A stretch of DNA of 37,848 nucleotides from Deltaproteobacteria bacterium (GTDB lineage Bacteria; SAR324; XYD2-FULL-50-16): positions 1-37,848 of the forward strand of contig JABHWU010000014.1 of NCBI GenBank assembly GCA_018657625.1. Reading direction: 5' to 3'. The notes beneath the pieces were generated by a model that had not been told where the DNA came from, did not search any database, and saw only the letters and a program-made list of their open reading frames with translations. Every line of letters begins with the position of its first letter. The first letter of the stretch is position 1. The position numbers and the translations under genes were made by a program. Below are positions 28,714 to 37,196 of this stretch, one piece after another.

Positions 28714-29143
28714 GTTTTATAGTGTCGTTTGTTTAATAATGTTTTGTCCAAAATTTATTTTATCCAAACACCTGACATAGTCAAACCCAAAAATGAAATA
28801 TTGTTTTCCTACTCAGACATTATAGGGAAAATTATACTGGCTATTGCCTCAATTGGCTTTTTCCGATAAGGCAAAAGGGAATACGTAGGTTTTCCTTCTG
28901 GAATGAAAAAAAATTCAATTGACAGTGAAAGTAGGTTAGTTAGCGACAATGCTGATACTTTGTTTATTGAATCCATTTTATTGGATTCCTGGAAAAGTTA
29001 AAATTTTAATCGATAATAAAGATTCGGAACAGACCTTGAATTAGTTGCCCAAATAGATGACAGATTAGCAGGAAGTGGATACACTTTTTAAAAGTATCAA
29101 TAATGAATATTATGGATAACTGAAATATTTACAAAGCTTTTAT
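28714..29143. other. 430-base intergenic region
   Basis: This divergent spacer lies between the OsmC-like gene and the cyclic-nucleotide-binding gene. It must hold promoters for both. A short ATG frame from 28903 (32 codons, beginning MKKNSIDSESR) stops in frame and has no recognised relative. The next 150 bases are broken in all frames. It may be a decayed gene. No RNA gene or repeat is evident. Confidence 0.3.
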
Positions 29144-29659
29144 ATGGTAACACTCAATAAAGATTTGATTGACCGATTGAAAAGTTCAATCCAGTTTTTT
29201 GATGATTTCACTGATGATGAATTGATTGCTTTTCTTAAACTAATGAAAACAGAGCAATATCTTGAAGACGCTGCGATTTTCAAAGAGTTTGAAGAAGGTG
29301 ATACGATGTATATTATCCTTAAGGGCGAAGTTAAAATTCATCGGAGAATGGGTAAAAAAAATGGAATCGATCAGGATACGATTTTGGCTAAATTAAATGC
29401 GGGAGAGTGTTTTGGAGAAATTGGTTTAATTGATCGTCGTGCCCGATCTGCTTCAGCGACAGCTGTTACAAAAACGCTGTTGTTTACCATATCTCACGAC
29501 ACCTTGTTTAAAGTATCTATTAATCAAAATTATTCCAGGTTGACGGCTAAACTCTATCGAAATTTTTCAAAAATGTTGGCCAGAAGACTAAGGGAATCCA
29601 ATGATAAATTGGTTGATTTATCTTTCAAAGCTCAGGATAAATCTGAGTTAAAATCATGA
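29144..29659 (+). CDS. Cyclic-nucleotide-binding domain protein
   Basis: The 171-residue protein has one cNMP-binding domain (about 15-135) and a short C-terminal helical tail. The phosphate-binding cassette reads FGEIGLIDRRARSASATA, with the Gly-Glu and Arg expected to bind the cyclic nucleotide phosphate. KGEVKIHRR is the preceding beta hairpin. No DNA-binding helix-turn-helix follows, so it is not a Crp-type regulator by itself. It precedes the Lys-rich TPR gene by 16 bases and is probably co-transcribed. Which cyclic nucleotide it binds, and what it controls, are not visible. Confidence 0.85.
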   Translation: MVTLNKDLIDRLKSSIQFFDDFTDDELIAFLKLMKTEQYLEDAAIFKEFEEGDTMYIILKGEVKIHRRMGKKNGIDQDTILAKLNAGECFGEIGLIDRRARSASATAVTKTLLFTISHDTLFKVSINQNYSRLTAKLYRNFSKMLARRLRESNDKLVDLSFKAQDKSELKS

Positions 29660-29675
29660 TTTTATAATAAGGGAT

Positions 29676-30986
29676 ATGAACAAATTAAAAAACCTGTTTC
29701 AGATTTTTATTGTCCTTTGTTTTTTAAGTGGCATTTTCTGGGTAATTGACGATTGGAAAGCAGCATTGATGATAGATGTTTTGGCAGTGTTGCTAGTGGC
29801 TCAAATTCTTTTTATATCTTCTAAACTGACTGTTAAAAAGAAGGAAGCGACTTTGGATGGTGAAAAAATTGCCAATATGATTTCTACTATTAAAAGTGCT
29901 CCGGTCAAAAAGAAAACCAGAAAAAAGAAAACCAAATCAAACAATAAACCAGAAACTACCATTGATCCTGATGTTTTTTCCAAATTCCAGAATAATCTAA
30001 AAGACTCACAAAAAGATAGAAAAGACAGCACTATTGAGGGTGAAGATGTTGTATTATCACTCTCATCCAAAAGCAAGAAAGGAGTTGCAAAATCTAATCT
30101 ATCTAAATCTGCTGAACATTTGAAAGAAACATTGGAATCCGGAAAATTAAAACCAAAGACCAATCGATTAAAAAAAGACAGTAAAATCAAAAATATAAAA
30201 GACACATCTGAGAATATTGAATCGATTTTCGACGATATAAAAGATTCTGAAAATGAAAAACCTAAACAAAAAGGTAAAAAAACAAAAAAGAAGGGCAAAG
30301 AGAAGGTTTTAAAAATAAAACCACCGCTGGTTTCTAATGAAGTATTGAGTAGTAAAGATTTTAATAAGGATTTTAAGGTATTGGAAAATGAAGCTGAAAT
30401 GATTTTTAATAGTGCTGAAAAAGCCTACCGGGATGGGAATTTTGAGGATGCTTTATCCAGTATTATGCGTTGGTTTCAATCCAATTATAAGTATAATACT
30501 AAAGCTTCACATAACAAGGATCTTGCAAAATTAAAAGCGGATTGCGAGTTTTCCTTGCTAAGGTATCAAACTGCGGCTGAAAGTTATCAGGACTATTTTA
30601 AAAGATTCTGTAAACCATCAGATGATGAATATTTAAGTGTTCTGGATGAAATAATCGATAATTTTTCACTGTCCATTCAACAAAAACATGCGATTCAGTT
30701 TATGTTCACGGCTTTAAATGAACATCGACAAACTGGAAATCAAATAAGAATGGACGGAATATATAAAGAAATTGAGCAAGCTTATCGACAAATGGAAGAT
30801 TGGCCCAGGTTGATTCAAACTTATCAAAATCATTTGTCCATCAAGAAAATGCTTAATGATCATCAGGGGCAATTGGAAATATATGATCATTTGGGAAAAT
30901 TACAATATGATCAGGGAGACGCAGAGGGTTCTAAACTCAGCTATGAAGAAAGTATGTCTATAAAAAAACAAATTGGTGAAATATAA
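29676..30986 (+). CDS. Lys-rich membrane-anchored TPR protein
   Basis: This 436-residue protein begins with two hydrophobic spans (about 7-24 and 30-50), followed by a very basic, low-complexity linker (about 52-215, rich in K with S, D and E) and a C-terminal helical repeat region (about 240-430). The latter contains AEKAYRDGNFEDALSSIMRWF and YDHLGKLQYDQGDAEGSKLSYEESMSI (the second split: YDHLGKLQYDQGD, AEGSKLSYEESMSI), which are TPR-like. The linker is likely disordered and cytoplasmic. I do not recognise an orthologue. It lies between the cNMP-binding gene and a Nudix gene (two bases away), so the three look like one operon. Confidence 0.8.
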   Translation: MNKLKNLFQIFIVLCFLSGIFWVIDDWKAALMIDVLAVLLVAQILFISSKLTVKKKEATLDGEKIANMISTIKSAPVKKKTRKKKTKSNNKPETTIDPDVFSKFQNNLKDSQKDRKDSTIEGEDVVLSLSSKSKKGVAKSNLSKSAEHLKETLESGKLKPKTNRLKKDSKIKNIKDTSENIESIFDDIKDSENEKPKQKGKKTKKKGKEKVLKIKPPLVSNEVLSSKDFNKDFKVLENEAEMIFNSAEKAYRDGNFEDALSSIMRWFQSNYKYNTKASHNKDLAKLKADCEFSLLRYQTAAESYQDYFKRFCKPSDDEYLSVLDEIIDNFSLSIQQKHAIQFMFTALNEHRQTGNQIRMDGIYKEIEQAYRQMEDWPRLIQTYQNHLSIKKMLNDHQGQLEIYDHLGKLQYDQGDAEGSKLSYEESMSIKKQIGEI

Positions 30987-30988
30987 AA

Positions 30989-31573
30989 ATGGAATTTGAG
31001 ATAAAAGACCAGAAACGAATTCTGGATGGTTTTATTAAAGTTGATGAATTGCAGGTTGAATACGATCGATTTGACCAACAAGGAAGAAATGCAGTTAAAC
31101 GATATAATTTAGAACGTCCGGAAGCTTCAGCAGTATTATTAGAAAATGTTTCAAATAATTCTGTTATTATTGTTGAACAATTTAGATTTGCCGTTGCCTC
31201 CAGAGCGATTCATAAAGCCTGGGTTTGGGAAATCATCGCAGGATTGGTAGATCCGGGAGAAACACCCATTGAGGCCGCCTATCGGGAAACACTTGAAGAA
31301 TCGGGTTACCGGGTTAAGCAGCTGGAACACTTATATACTTTTTATGCCAGTATTGGGATATCTAATGAAAGTGTTAGTATTTTCTATGGACAGGTTAGTG
31401 ATACTGATAAAATGGAAAAAGGAGGTGGGTTAGAAGTCGAAAATGAAGATATCAGAATTCACGAAGTTCCCATTCCGGAGTTGATAGATCGGTTAAGAAA
31501 AGGTGAAATTAAGGATTCAAAAACAATAATGGCTATTCAATGGCTGGCTTCAAAAAAACAAATGACACTATAA
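30989..31573 (+). CDS. Nudix hydrolase, ADP-ribose pyrophosphatase-like
   Basis: The 194-residue protein has a Nudix box GLVDPGETPIEAAYRETLEE (Gx5Ex7REx2EE, followed by SGY), which binds magnesium for nucleotide diphosphate cleavage. The N-terminal region with YNLERPEASAVLLE and IVEQFRFAV is like ADP-ribose/nucleoside diphosphate sugar pyrophosphatases (NudF-like). Start ATG lies two bases after the TPR gene stop. The stop abuts the convergent hemY-like stop. Substrate is inferred from family. Confidence 0.88.
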   Translation: MEFEIKDQKRILDGFIKVDELQVEYDRFDQQGRNAVKRYNLERPEASAVLLENVSNNSVIIVEQFRFAVASRAIHKAWVWEIIAGLVDPGETPIEAAYRETLEESGYRVKQLEHLYTFYASIGISNESVSIFYGQVSDTDKMEKGGGLEVENEDIRIHEVPIPELIDRLRKGEIKDSKTIMAIQWLASKKQMTL

Positions 31574-32950
31574 CTAAAAATAAATTCCTTTCACTTGTTC
31601 AGGGTTGGCTGATCTCTCGTTTTTGGTAGAAAATTGATCAGCAACTGTTTTAGCTTCTTTAATCATCTCATTCATTCCGATACCATTCCAGCCAAATCCA
31701 GTAATAAATAAGCCTGGATATTTTGCCGCTATATTTTTCTGATAAGCCTGGATTTTTAAATGACCGATTTCCAATTGAGGGAAGGCTTCTTTGGTTTTAA
31801 TTACATGCGTAAAAACTGGATTTTGGCTGATATTCATGAGGGATGTCAGGTCAATCATACATTTTTCGATTAAATCTTCGTCAACCAGTTCCATGTAATC
31901 AGGATGATGGCGGCCACCAACCATTACTTCAAGCATAACATGGCCTTCAGGCGCACGTTCTGGAAACATATGTGTAGAAAACATGGCACCTAAGGCAAAT
32001 CGATTTTCTTTTTGTGGAGCCAGATATCCAAAACCAGGTGGAATATCGATACCTGATGCTTCAAAGCCGAGGACAACATTGGCGATTCGGGATTCAGGGA
32101 CTTTTAAAAAAGGTGATTTTTCAACAGGGTTTAACAAATTAAGCGCCTGGTTGATATTGGTGGCGACGATAATATTACTGGCCTTAAATATCTGCTTGTC
32201 ACTGGTGATCTTCCATGAATCTTGATCAGGTTTAATCGCTAATACTGTTGTTTCTAATTGGATGGAATGTTGCTCAGCCATTTTTTCGATAAAAAATGAC
32301 ATTCCCTGCTTGAAATTGGTCATAGCAGGCAATCCTTTTTTCTTTCGGGTTTTCTTTGATTTAAAGAATCCTTTGATCACAGACCCGTATTCTTTTTCAA
32401 GTTTTTTAATACCGGGGTAAACGGCATCGATACTCAATTTATTGATATCTCCGGCAAAAGTACCGGTAATGACTGCATCGATAAATGGTAATATTGCTTT
32501 ACCAAATCGATGTTGTGCCCAATCGGCAATGGTTTGTTCAGATTCAACAGGTTTCTTAATGAAATCTCCCAAAACACGCACCTTCGACCAAAAAGGCATA
32601 ATATCACTTTTGATGATTTTAAGCGGATGCTGTGGAATCGGGAATAATCGCCCGTTTAAACATAAATATCGGATAAAGTTATTTAATGATGCTTTGCGAA
32701 TATGCTGATTGATATTTAAATCGTTTAATAATTCTCTGCTTTCATCTACATTATCCAAATAACCGTGGGGACCCGCTTCAGCGATAAATCCATCCTGAGT
32801 ATGCGTTTGAATAGCACCACCGACTCGCTTTGATTTTTCAAATATCTGAATATGATAATCAGGATGTATTTTTTTAATAAAATGGGCAGCGGCTAAACCT
32901 GATAAACCGGCGCCTATAATTGCAATATCGAGGTGTTGATTTTTCTTCAT
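31574..32950 (-). CDS. hemY: Protoporphyrinogen oxidase, FAD-dependent
   Basis: This 458-residue flavoprotein oxidises protoporphyrinogen IX (or coproporphyrinogen III) in haem synthesis, at the membrane. The N-terminal dinucleotide-binding motif IIGAGLSGLAAAHF is at about 10-23, and IFEKSKRVGGAIQTH follows. The C-terminal FITGFGWNGIGMNEMIKEA is the conserved FAD-binding end of the family. Length fits (about 450-480). The assignment as HemY/PPOX is by family; the CgoX form (coproporphyrinogen) of some bacteria cannot be excluded. No other haem gene is next to it. Confidence 0.85.
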   Translation of the reverse strand: MKKNQHLDIAIIGAGLSGLAAAHFIKKIHPDYHIQIFEKSKRVGGAIQTHTQDGFIAEAGPHGYLDNVDESRELLNDLNINQHIRKASLNNFIRYLCLNGRLFPIPQHPLKIIKSDIMPFWSKVRVLGDFIKKPVESEQTIADWAQHRFGKAILPFIDAVITGTFAGDINKLSIDAVYPGIKKLEKEYGSVIKGFFKSKKTRKKKGLPAMTNFKQGMSFFIEKMAEQHSIQLETTVLAIKPDQDSWKITSDKQIFKASNIIVATNINQALNLLNPVEKSPFLKVPESRIANVVLGFEASGIDIPPGFGYLAPQKENRFALGAMFSTHMFPERAPEGHVMLEVMVGGRHHPDYMELVDEDLIEKCMIDLTSLMNISQNPVFTHVIKTKEAFPQLEIGHLKIQAYQKNIAAKYPGLFITGFGWNGIGMNEMIKEAKTVADQFSTKNERSANPEQVKGIYF

Positions 32951-33458
32951 AGTGATTACTTATTTCCAATGGTCGATTAAAATACTGTAGTCGATGGTTT
33001 TACTGTTTTCATAATAATTTATAGGCTAAAACGATCAATTATTTACGTCAAAAGTATTGTGAAATGAATGCAACCAATGCGTAAGTTAAATTAGAATGAT
33101 AGGAAATCGCTTTTTCGAAGTTAAAATAATCTTCTTGCTCTTAGCCCCTATTTCATAAGGATTCAATCAATAAAGTTGGTGATACTTTCGTATTTAATTT
33201 TCCTCTAGTCCAATTGACTGTCTATACTCCCCGCAAATCTTTAAAAAACAAAACAGAAAAGTAAGGACAAGGTGTCCCTGGCACACGGTAATCGGACCAG
33301 TCCAATAACCTCAAAACACGATCATCAATCCAATTGCATGTTAGAGAGCTTCGGTACAAAATTATCAATGAATCAAGAACCAATATTCAAATCGGAACCA
33401 AAAAACGTAAAAAGAAAAAAACGAAAGCGTTTTGCAAAATACTAACCGGACATTGCTG
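32951..33458. other. Intergenic, rearranged region left of repeat
   Basis: About 500 bases separate hemY from the repeat copy at 33459. I see no gene. A small hairpin of the type GGACA-AGG-TGTCC lies at 33265-33277. An open frame from a TTG at 33334 runs to 33552 with a Lys-rich stretch KKRKKKKTK, has no recognisable family, and includes the repeat. It is probably non-coding. Confidence 0.3.
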
Positions 33459-33550
33459 TCCAAAACTCAATAAAAAAGTAGTGGTATATACGGAAAATCG
33501 TCTCAAGATTGATAATCACTCATTTCATGAAAAAGGAAATCACTATCATT
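33459..33550 (-). repeat. Left copy of ~92-bp inverted repeat
   Basis: This 92-bp stretch is nearly identical, in inverted orientation, to 37709-37799 at the right end of the window: about three differences, including one extra A in an A run. It contains one unit of the 38-bp repeat that is tandemly reiterated four times at the right end, and the 13-base word GTCTCAAGATTGA at 33500-33512. Together the copies bracket about 4.2 kb of accessory DNA. Confidence 0.9.
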
Positions 33551-33608
33551 GAGCGTTTTTTTCAGGAATATCTTGTTAAAGCTTCTTCAGAAAAACCTAT
33601 GGGTTAAC
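33528..33608 (+). pseudogene. Short gene start overlapping repeat, probable remnant
   Basis: An ATG at 33528 opens a 26-codon frame (MKKEITIIERFFQEYLVKAS and so on) that stops with TAA at 33606-33608. The first eight codons lie inside the repeat unit, so every tandem unit at the right end repeats MKKEIPII. It looks like the start of a longer gene, perhaps a transposase or another mobile-element protein, cut off where the group II intron fragment begins. The family is not identified. Confidence 0.35.
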
Positions 33609-33619
33609 TCCGGTTCAGG

Positions 33620-34234
33620 AAGATCTCCCATGGTGTGAAATAAGGCTATCTTGCTGAAAAGTTCCTTCCATTACTGGTTGACTAAGAAATAAAACTGTAC
33701 AATCCACTCCCTTCGCTCCACCTCCATTACAGAAGCTTCATCACTACTACGAAAGCGGTCCGCCCCTACATCTAGTATTGGTACTCAAATTCTAATGGGT
33801 TTTTCCCACTTGAATCGCTCCCTTAACACCAAAATGCAGGTTCCCAAGTTCCACACAAAAGCCTGAATTAAGCTCGCGCTGCCTTTATGCCGGACACCGA
33901 ACAGGCAGTAAACGGATATCTCCTGAACTGATCCTGGAAAGGACACGGATTCTCCAGTTTTGGCGTCATTTTATATGCTCTCGACATCTCATCGAACAGT
34001 TTACTTTCGTTCGCCTTCTTAATTCTTACCTGACATGTTTTCCATGCCTTTTCCTTGTCGCTCACTACCATAGCTCTTTACTACAGCAGCACAAGGTGGT
34101 TTGGAACCTGCTTCCGTAAGCCGATTCCGAGGGGCCAACAAACCCTCATCTTTTGTGCAGCGCCGAACCTCAATATCTAACCAATCTAAGCAAACCAAGG
34201 AGAATGATTAGTTTAAGATCCGTTCTTGGCACAC
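33620..34234 (-). mobile_element. Group II intron, 5' ribozyme part, truncated
   Basis: Read on the minus strand, the sequence starts GTGTGCC at 34234-34228, matching the group II 5' consensus GUGYG. It continues with blocks that I recognise from the domain I region of bacterial group II introns: GGCATGGAAAACATGTCAGG, GCCAAAACTGG (near 33957-33966), GTGGGAAAAACCC (33809-33797), then GTAGTAGTGATGAAG and GTGGAGCGAAGGG (33750-33707). The reverse-transcriptase/maturase frame that should follow is absent or reduced to about 30 codons, and no domain V hairpin is seen. The copy is therefore dead for self-splicing. It meets the repeat-linked fragment near 33610-33640. An open frame inside it (33868-34071) is not a gene. 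Confidence 0.75.
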
Positions 34235-34300
34235 CATGTCCCCATATTTTTTTTCTGTCAGCGAACAATAAAGAGATGGAAATGAGAAGTGAACATTGGC

Positions 34301-36394
34301 CTATTTATTAAGCCCTGCCAAAGTGGCAATGTATTTCCCTTTTTGTACCTTGTAATTATATCTGAAAATAGTATCCACCAAGCCTTTATGTAGTTTTCCA
34401 AACACCTTTGCATATTGCCGACTGAGCCACCGATAATAGACTTCCATACTTTTCATGTTTTGCTTGTAAATAATCCGAATCAGCTCATCTATGGCTTCGT
34501 CGGCATTGTGATCAAAATAATCGTTGATGACGATCTCATGTTTTCCCAAAATAGGCTGGTACCGTTGAGAGAATACATAAGCTCCCGGAAGTGTTCTTAA
34601 AAAACGAAATCGCTCTAAATCTTGTTTTAGATTGGTGTTGTAACCATACATACAGATAAATGCCACATTATCGGAAGGTTTGAAATCAAAGAGGCGATAA
34701 TTGCGTTCTATTTGCTCAAGATGTTTATTATCATTAAGACTGAAATAGTAATTGCTTCGGCTAAACCGGATATTTGAACACTTAATTTGCTTGAGCAATT
34801 TTGCTTTATCGACATCAATTCTTCGAATATCCAGAGTCTGGTTGAAGTTCACCTGCAGGTTCTTTTTTACCATCTCTTCCAATAAATCATTAACCTTTGG
34901 ATGAGCCAAAATATTATCATCCAACAATATTAGTTTATTGAGTTTACTTTGCAGTAATGCATCTAAACTACTGACTTGTTTTACCTTTCCTTCCTTTTGC
35001 GGGACAATGCAAAAGGAGCATTTATTCGGACACCCCCTTGTTAAAAAACCAATTGCCCGGTCTGAAAGCTCAGGATAGAGAGAATAATCGGCCTCCAAGT
35101 GTTCAATTTTGTCTTCCAAACGATTTTCTATATTATATCCGGAACCACCAAAAACAATTCTCTCACCATGATGTTTTTTTAAACTGGCGATTTTCTTTTT
35201 AGTGGTTGCTGAATTAAAAACACAACTTGCAAATACAGTATTAGTTCCCTGAAAACTGTTGCTTTTTCGAATCAATCTGATTTTTTTCCCTTGATTTTTG
35301 AAATGCTGACTGAGCTTCATTAACGCCAAGTTTGGAATGCGGCTGTCAACATCAAGCAAACCAACAGTATTTGAGTCAAGAATAATAGCCGCTTTCGGAA
35401 GAGGTTTCTTGATGGTGTTGGGGATTGGAAGATACTGTTCCTTAAGTGAATTTGGAAAGTGTTTTATTGTTTCATTGGAAACACGTAAAATAAATTGAAC
35501 ATTGGGTAGAAGTTGATCCAATACACTAATCAAAACTGGGAATAGGTTTTTATTGACCATACGATCGGGTCGCTCAAACAAAACAATACCAGGATTTAAA
35601 AGCGGATATCCTTTAAATGGAGAAGCATCATAAACATGGCGAATAATATCGATGAGGGGAAGAATTGCTTCTTGTTTCGGGGGGCTAATTTTCTCCCATT
35701 CCTGAGTGAAATCGCATGTTTTTTCCATCCAGGGGGTTGTTTCAATGTCAAAGAACTCAGCTAAAAGGCAGCAGAGTTGATTAATGATGTTTTGAGCAGG
35801 AAATCGACCTTTTAGTACGGATTTATTGTGAAGAAGCTGAAGGTAATCCACAGGATTGGTAATTGAGTTATCGGCGCCAAAAACAGAATGAAATCGAGTG
35901 ATACGATGATGAGGACTACTGAAGTCAAAGGGATCTTTTTCAAAACTTGGTTTTAAAGTTTGACCATAGCCCAGGAAAAAATATTTGAGGTTGTCATGTC
36001 CCTGGAACATCTTTTTTACTTTTGTTTCTGCTTTTAAATAACGCAATTCCTTCTTGGAAATATCATTGATGATTCCATTTGAATAAGCCCTGATACCGAA
36101 CCCCGTGATTGCGTCGTCATGTGTCTTTCGATCCTCCGGTGCATGCTTGGCAAGTAGAAATTCGATTTGAAGAGGATGCTGTCGGTCACTAAATACCTGT
36201 TGAAATTTCCGTAATAATACAGGAATAAAAACCATCCCTGAAAATGTCACTGCAATTAAAGAGAGGAGATTAGCATTATCCGGTCTTTTCGATATTAATG
36301 CCCAACGACCTAATTTGCAATGTTCTCGTTCAATATGAAAATGATTGGTACTGCATTGGTGTGCTCCTTTGCAATCAAACGCCAATAGATACAT
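34301..36394 (-). CDS. Pseudo-ABC ATPase fused to radical SAM domain
   Basis: The 697-residue protein has two parts. Residues 1-320 have the layout of an ABC/AAA ATPase of the RecF/COG3950-like kind: RWALISKRPDNANLLSLIAV at 30-49 where Walker A should be, but without GKT/S; a signature-like ISPPKQEAILPLIDII at 236-251; and a Walker B-like NPGIVLFERPDRM (267-279) in which the usual DE reads ER; then LLPNVQFILRVSN. It is probably not an ATPase. Residues 340-697 are a radical SAM protein: VGLLDVDSRIPNLALMKLS (344-362, a Rossmann-type start), YPELSDRAIGFLTRGCPNKC, and the cluster motif CPNKCSFC with C455, C459 and C462. This half resembles small phage and gut-bacterial radical SAM proteins. The start is fixed by an upstream stop. 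It follows the GrpE-like gene by 55 bases. Function unknown. Confidence 0.85.
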   Translation of the reverse strand: MYLLAFDCKGAHQCSTNHFHIEREHCKLGRWALISKRPDNANLLSLIAVTFSGMVFIPVLLRKFQQVFSDRQHPLQIEFLLAKHAPEDRKTHDDAITGFGIRAYSNGIINDISKKELRYLKAETKVKKMFQGHDNLKYFFLGYGQTLKPSFEKDPFDFSSPHHRITRFHSVFGADNSITNPVDYLQLLHNKSVLKGRFPAQNIINQLCCLLAEFFDIETTPWMEKTCDFTQEWEKISPPKQEAILPLIDIIRHVYDASPFKGYPLLNPGIVLFERPDRMVNKNLFPVLISVLDQLLPNVQFILRVSNETIKHFPNSLKEQYLPIPNTIKKPLPKAAIILDSNTVGLLDVDSRIPNLALMKLSQHFKNQGKKIRLIRKSNSFQGTNTVFASCVFNSATTKKKIASLKKHHGERIVFGGSGYNIENRLEDKIEHLEADYSLYPELSDRAIGFLTRGCPNKCSFCIVPQKEGKVKQVSSLDALLQSKLNKLILLDDNILAHPKVNDLLEEMVKKNLQVNFNQTLDIRRIDVDKAKLLKQIKCSNIRFSRSNYYFSLNDNKHLEQIERNYRLFDFKPSDNVAFICMYGYNTNLKQDLERFRFLRTLPGAYVFSQRYQPILGKHEIVINDYFDHNADEAIDELIRIIYKQNMKSMEVYYRWLSRQYAKVFGKLHKGLVDTIFRYNYKVQKGKYIATLAGLNK

Positions 36395-36449
36395 GAGTTT
36401 TTATAATGGTATGAAATTGATCCTTTGGGTGATAACGATATCTCATTGC

Positions 36450-36905
36450 TCATTCTGACGTCGCTGTAACCACTGCTGCTTTCCTTAACACAACGTTATT
36501 TTTTTTATTTATATACCCGTTCTTTACCAAAGTAATAATGGTTTCACTTTCTAAGTCACTTCGTTTTTCAGTATCAACAATTTTACAATATTCCAAAACA
36601 GCTTTGTTATCTAAAAACTCAATTTGAAAAATATCAAAACTTTTCAGAAGTCTTATTAACTTTTTGTTTACGCTGCGAAAACTTTTCATTAGTCGCTTTG
36701 TTGTTTTATCAAATTCATTCTCTTTTTTTTGAATTGTTGTTTCTAAATTTTCAAAATCATCCAGAATTTCGAAAAGACCTTGCATAAGATTTGTTTCTCT
36801 AGCAGTGAATTGTTGTTTCTGATTGTGAACATTGCTTTTCAATTCAACAATATTGGTTTGGAACTCGATAATTTTCTTTTTCAAGCTATCGATTTTTTCT
36901 GACAT
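36450..36905 (-). CDS. GrpE-like co-chaperone protein
   Basis: This protein of 151 residues (from ATG at 36905; an alternative TTG at 36914 adds three) has a long coiled coil at about 1-90, then a small C-terminal domain. LFEILDDFENLETTI at 44-58 corresponds to the GrpE segment LLPVLDNFERAL, and the final ETIITLVKNGYINKKNNVVL and RKAAVVTA (121-148) correspond to the GrpE beta domain (VVEVLQKGY, VLRPAMVVVA). GrpE is the nucleotide exchange factor of Hsp70. The sequence is too divergent to be the housekeeping GrpE and the protein is short. The start lies five bases after the J-like stop, so they are translated together. No Hsp70 gene is in the window. Confidence 0.72.
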   Translation of the reverse strand: MSEKIDSLKKKIIEFQTNIVELKSNVHNQKQQFTARETNLMQGLFEILDDFENLETTIQKKENEFDKTTKRLMKSFRSVNKKLIRLLKSFDIFQIEFLDNKAVLEYCKIVDTEKRSDLESETIITLVKNGYINKKNNVVLRKAAVVTATSE

Positions 36906-36910
36906 AATGA

Positions 36911-37174
36911 TCAATCGAAAATAGTTAAACGTTCAAGTATCGGGCTTGTTTTCACACTGGATGGTAACAGTGTGACTTTTTTCTTTATAAGGTCGGTATT
37001 AATAAATGTTTGGAAATCAATGACGGCCCTTGATTCGGAGGAAAGGAGTTGTCGTTGAGCTATGGCAATTTCCTTGCCACTGTATTTTTTTTCCCGAAGT
37101 GCACCAACTGCCGCTTTTACAATTTCCTGTTTTGAAGCATTTTGTTTCAAATTAAGTATTTTATAAGGATTCAT
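36911..37174 (-). CDS. J-domain-like protein lacking HPD
   Basis: The 87-residue protein begins MNPYKILNLKQNASKQEIVK, the helix I/II start of a J domain (xYYxxLGVxxxASxxEIKxAY). The third-helix equivalent EIAIAQRQLLSSESRAVIDF at 35-54 matches the helix III/IV end (INxAYxxLSDxxxRxxYD). The HPD tripeptide that triggers Hsp70 ATPase is missing; the loop there reads LREKKYSGK. The last 30 residues (LLPSSVKTSPILERLTIFD) are unrelated to the J domain. It precedes the GrpE-like gene and follows the truncated helical gene by 22 bases. It probably binds an Hsp70-like partner without stimulating it, but that is inference. Confidence 0.72.
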   Translation of the reverse strand: MNPYKILNLKQNASKQEIVKAAVGALREKKYSGKEIAIAQRQLLSSESRAVIDFQTFINTDLIKKKVTLLPSSVKTSPILERLTIFD

Positions 37175-37196
37175 AGTTCTCTGTCAGGGCTTATAT

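Noticed and set aside
29801..30298. 165-codon minus-strand frame
   Set aside because: It is the antisense shadow of the Lys-rich TPR gene; a Phe/Ser/Leu-rich composition follows from the reverse complement of Lys/Asp codons.
33262..33290. GGACA-AGG-TGTCC hairpin and the nearby GGCACAC, similar to the intron 5' flank at 34228-34246
   Set aside because: The similarity is about 12 of 14 bases on opposite strands; too short to call an element end or attachment site.
33334..33552. 72-codon plus-strand frame with KKRKKKKTK
   Set aside because: Starts at TTG, has no family match I know, and crosses the repeat; the related right copy has one A fewer and breaks the frame.
33868..34071. 67-codon minus-strand frame
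   Set aside because: It lies inside the group II intron ribozyme; the sequence is RNA structure, not protein.
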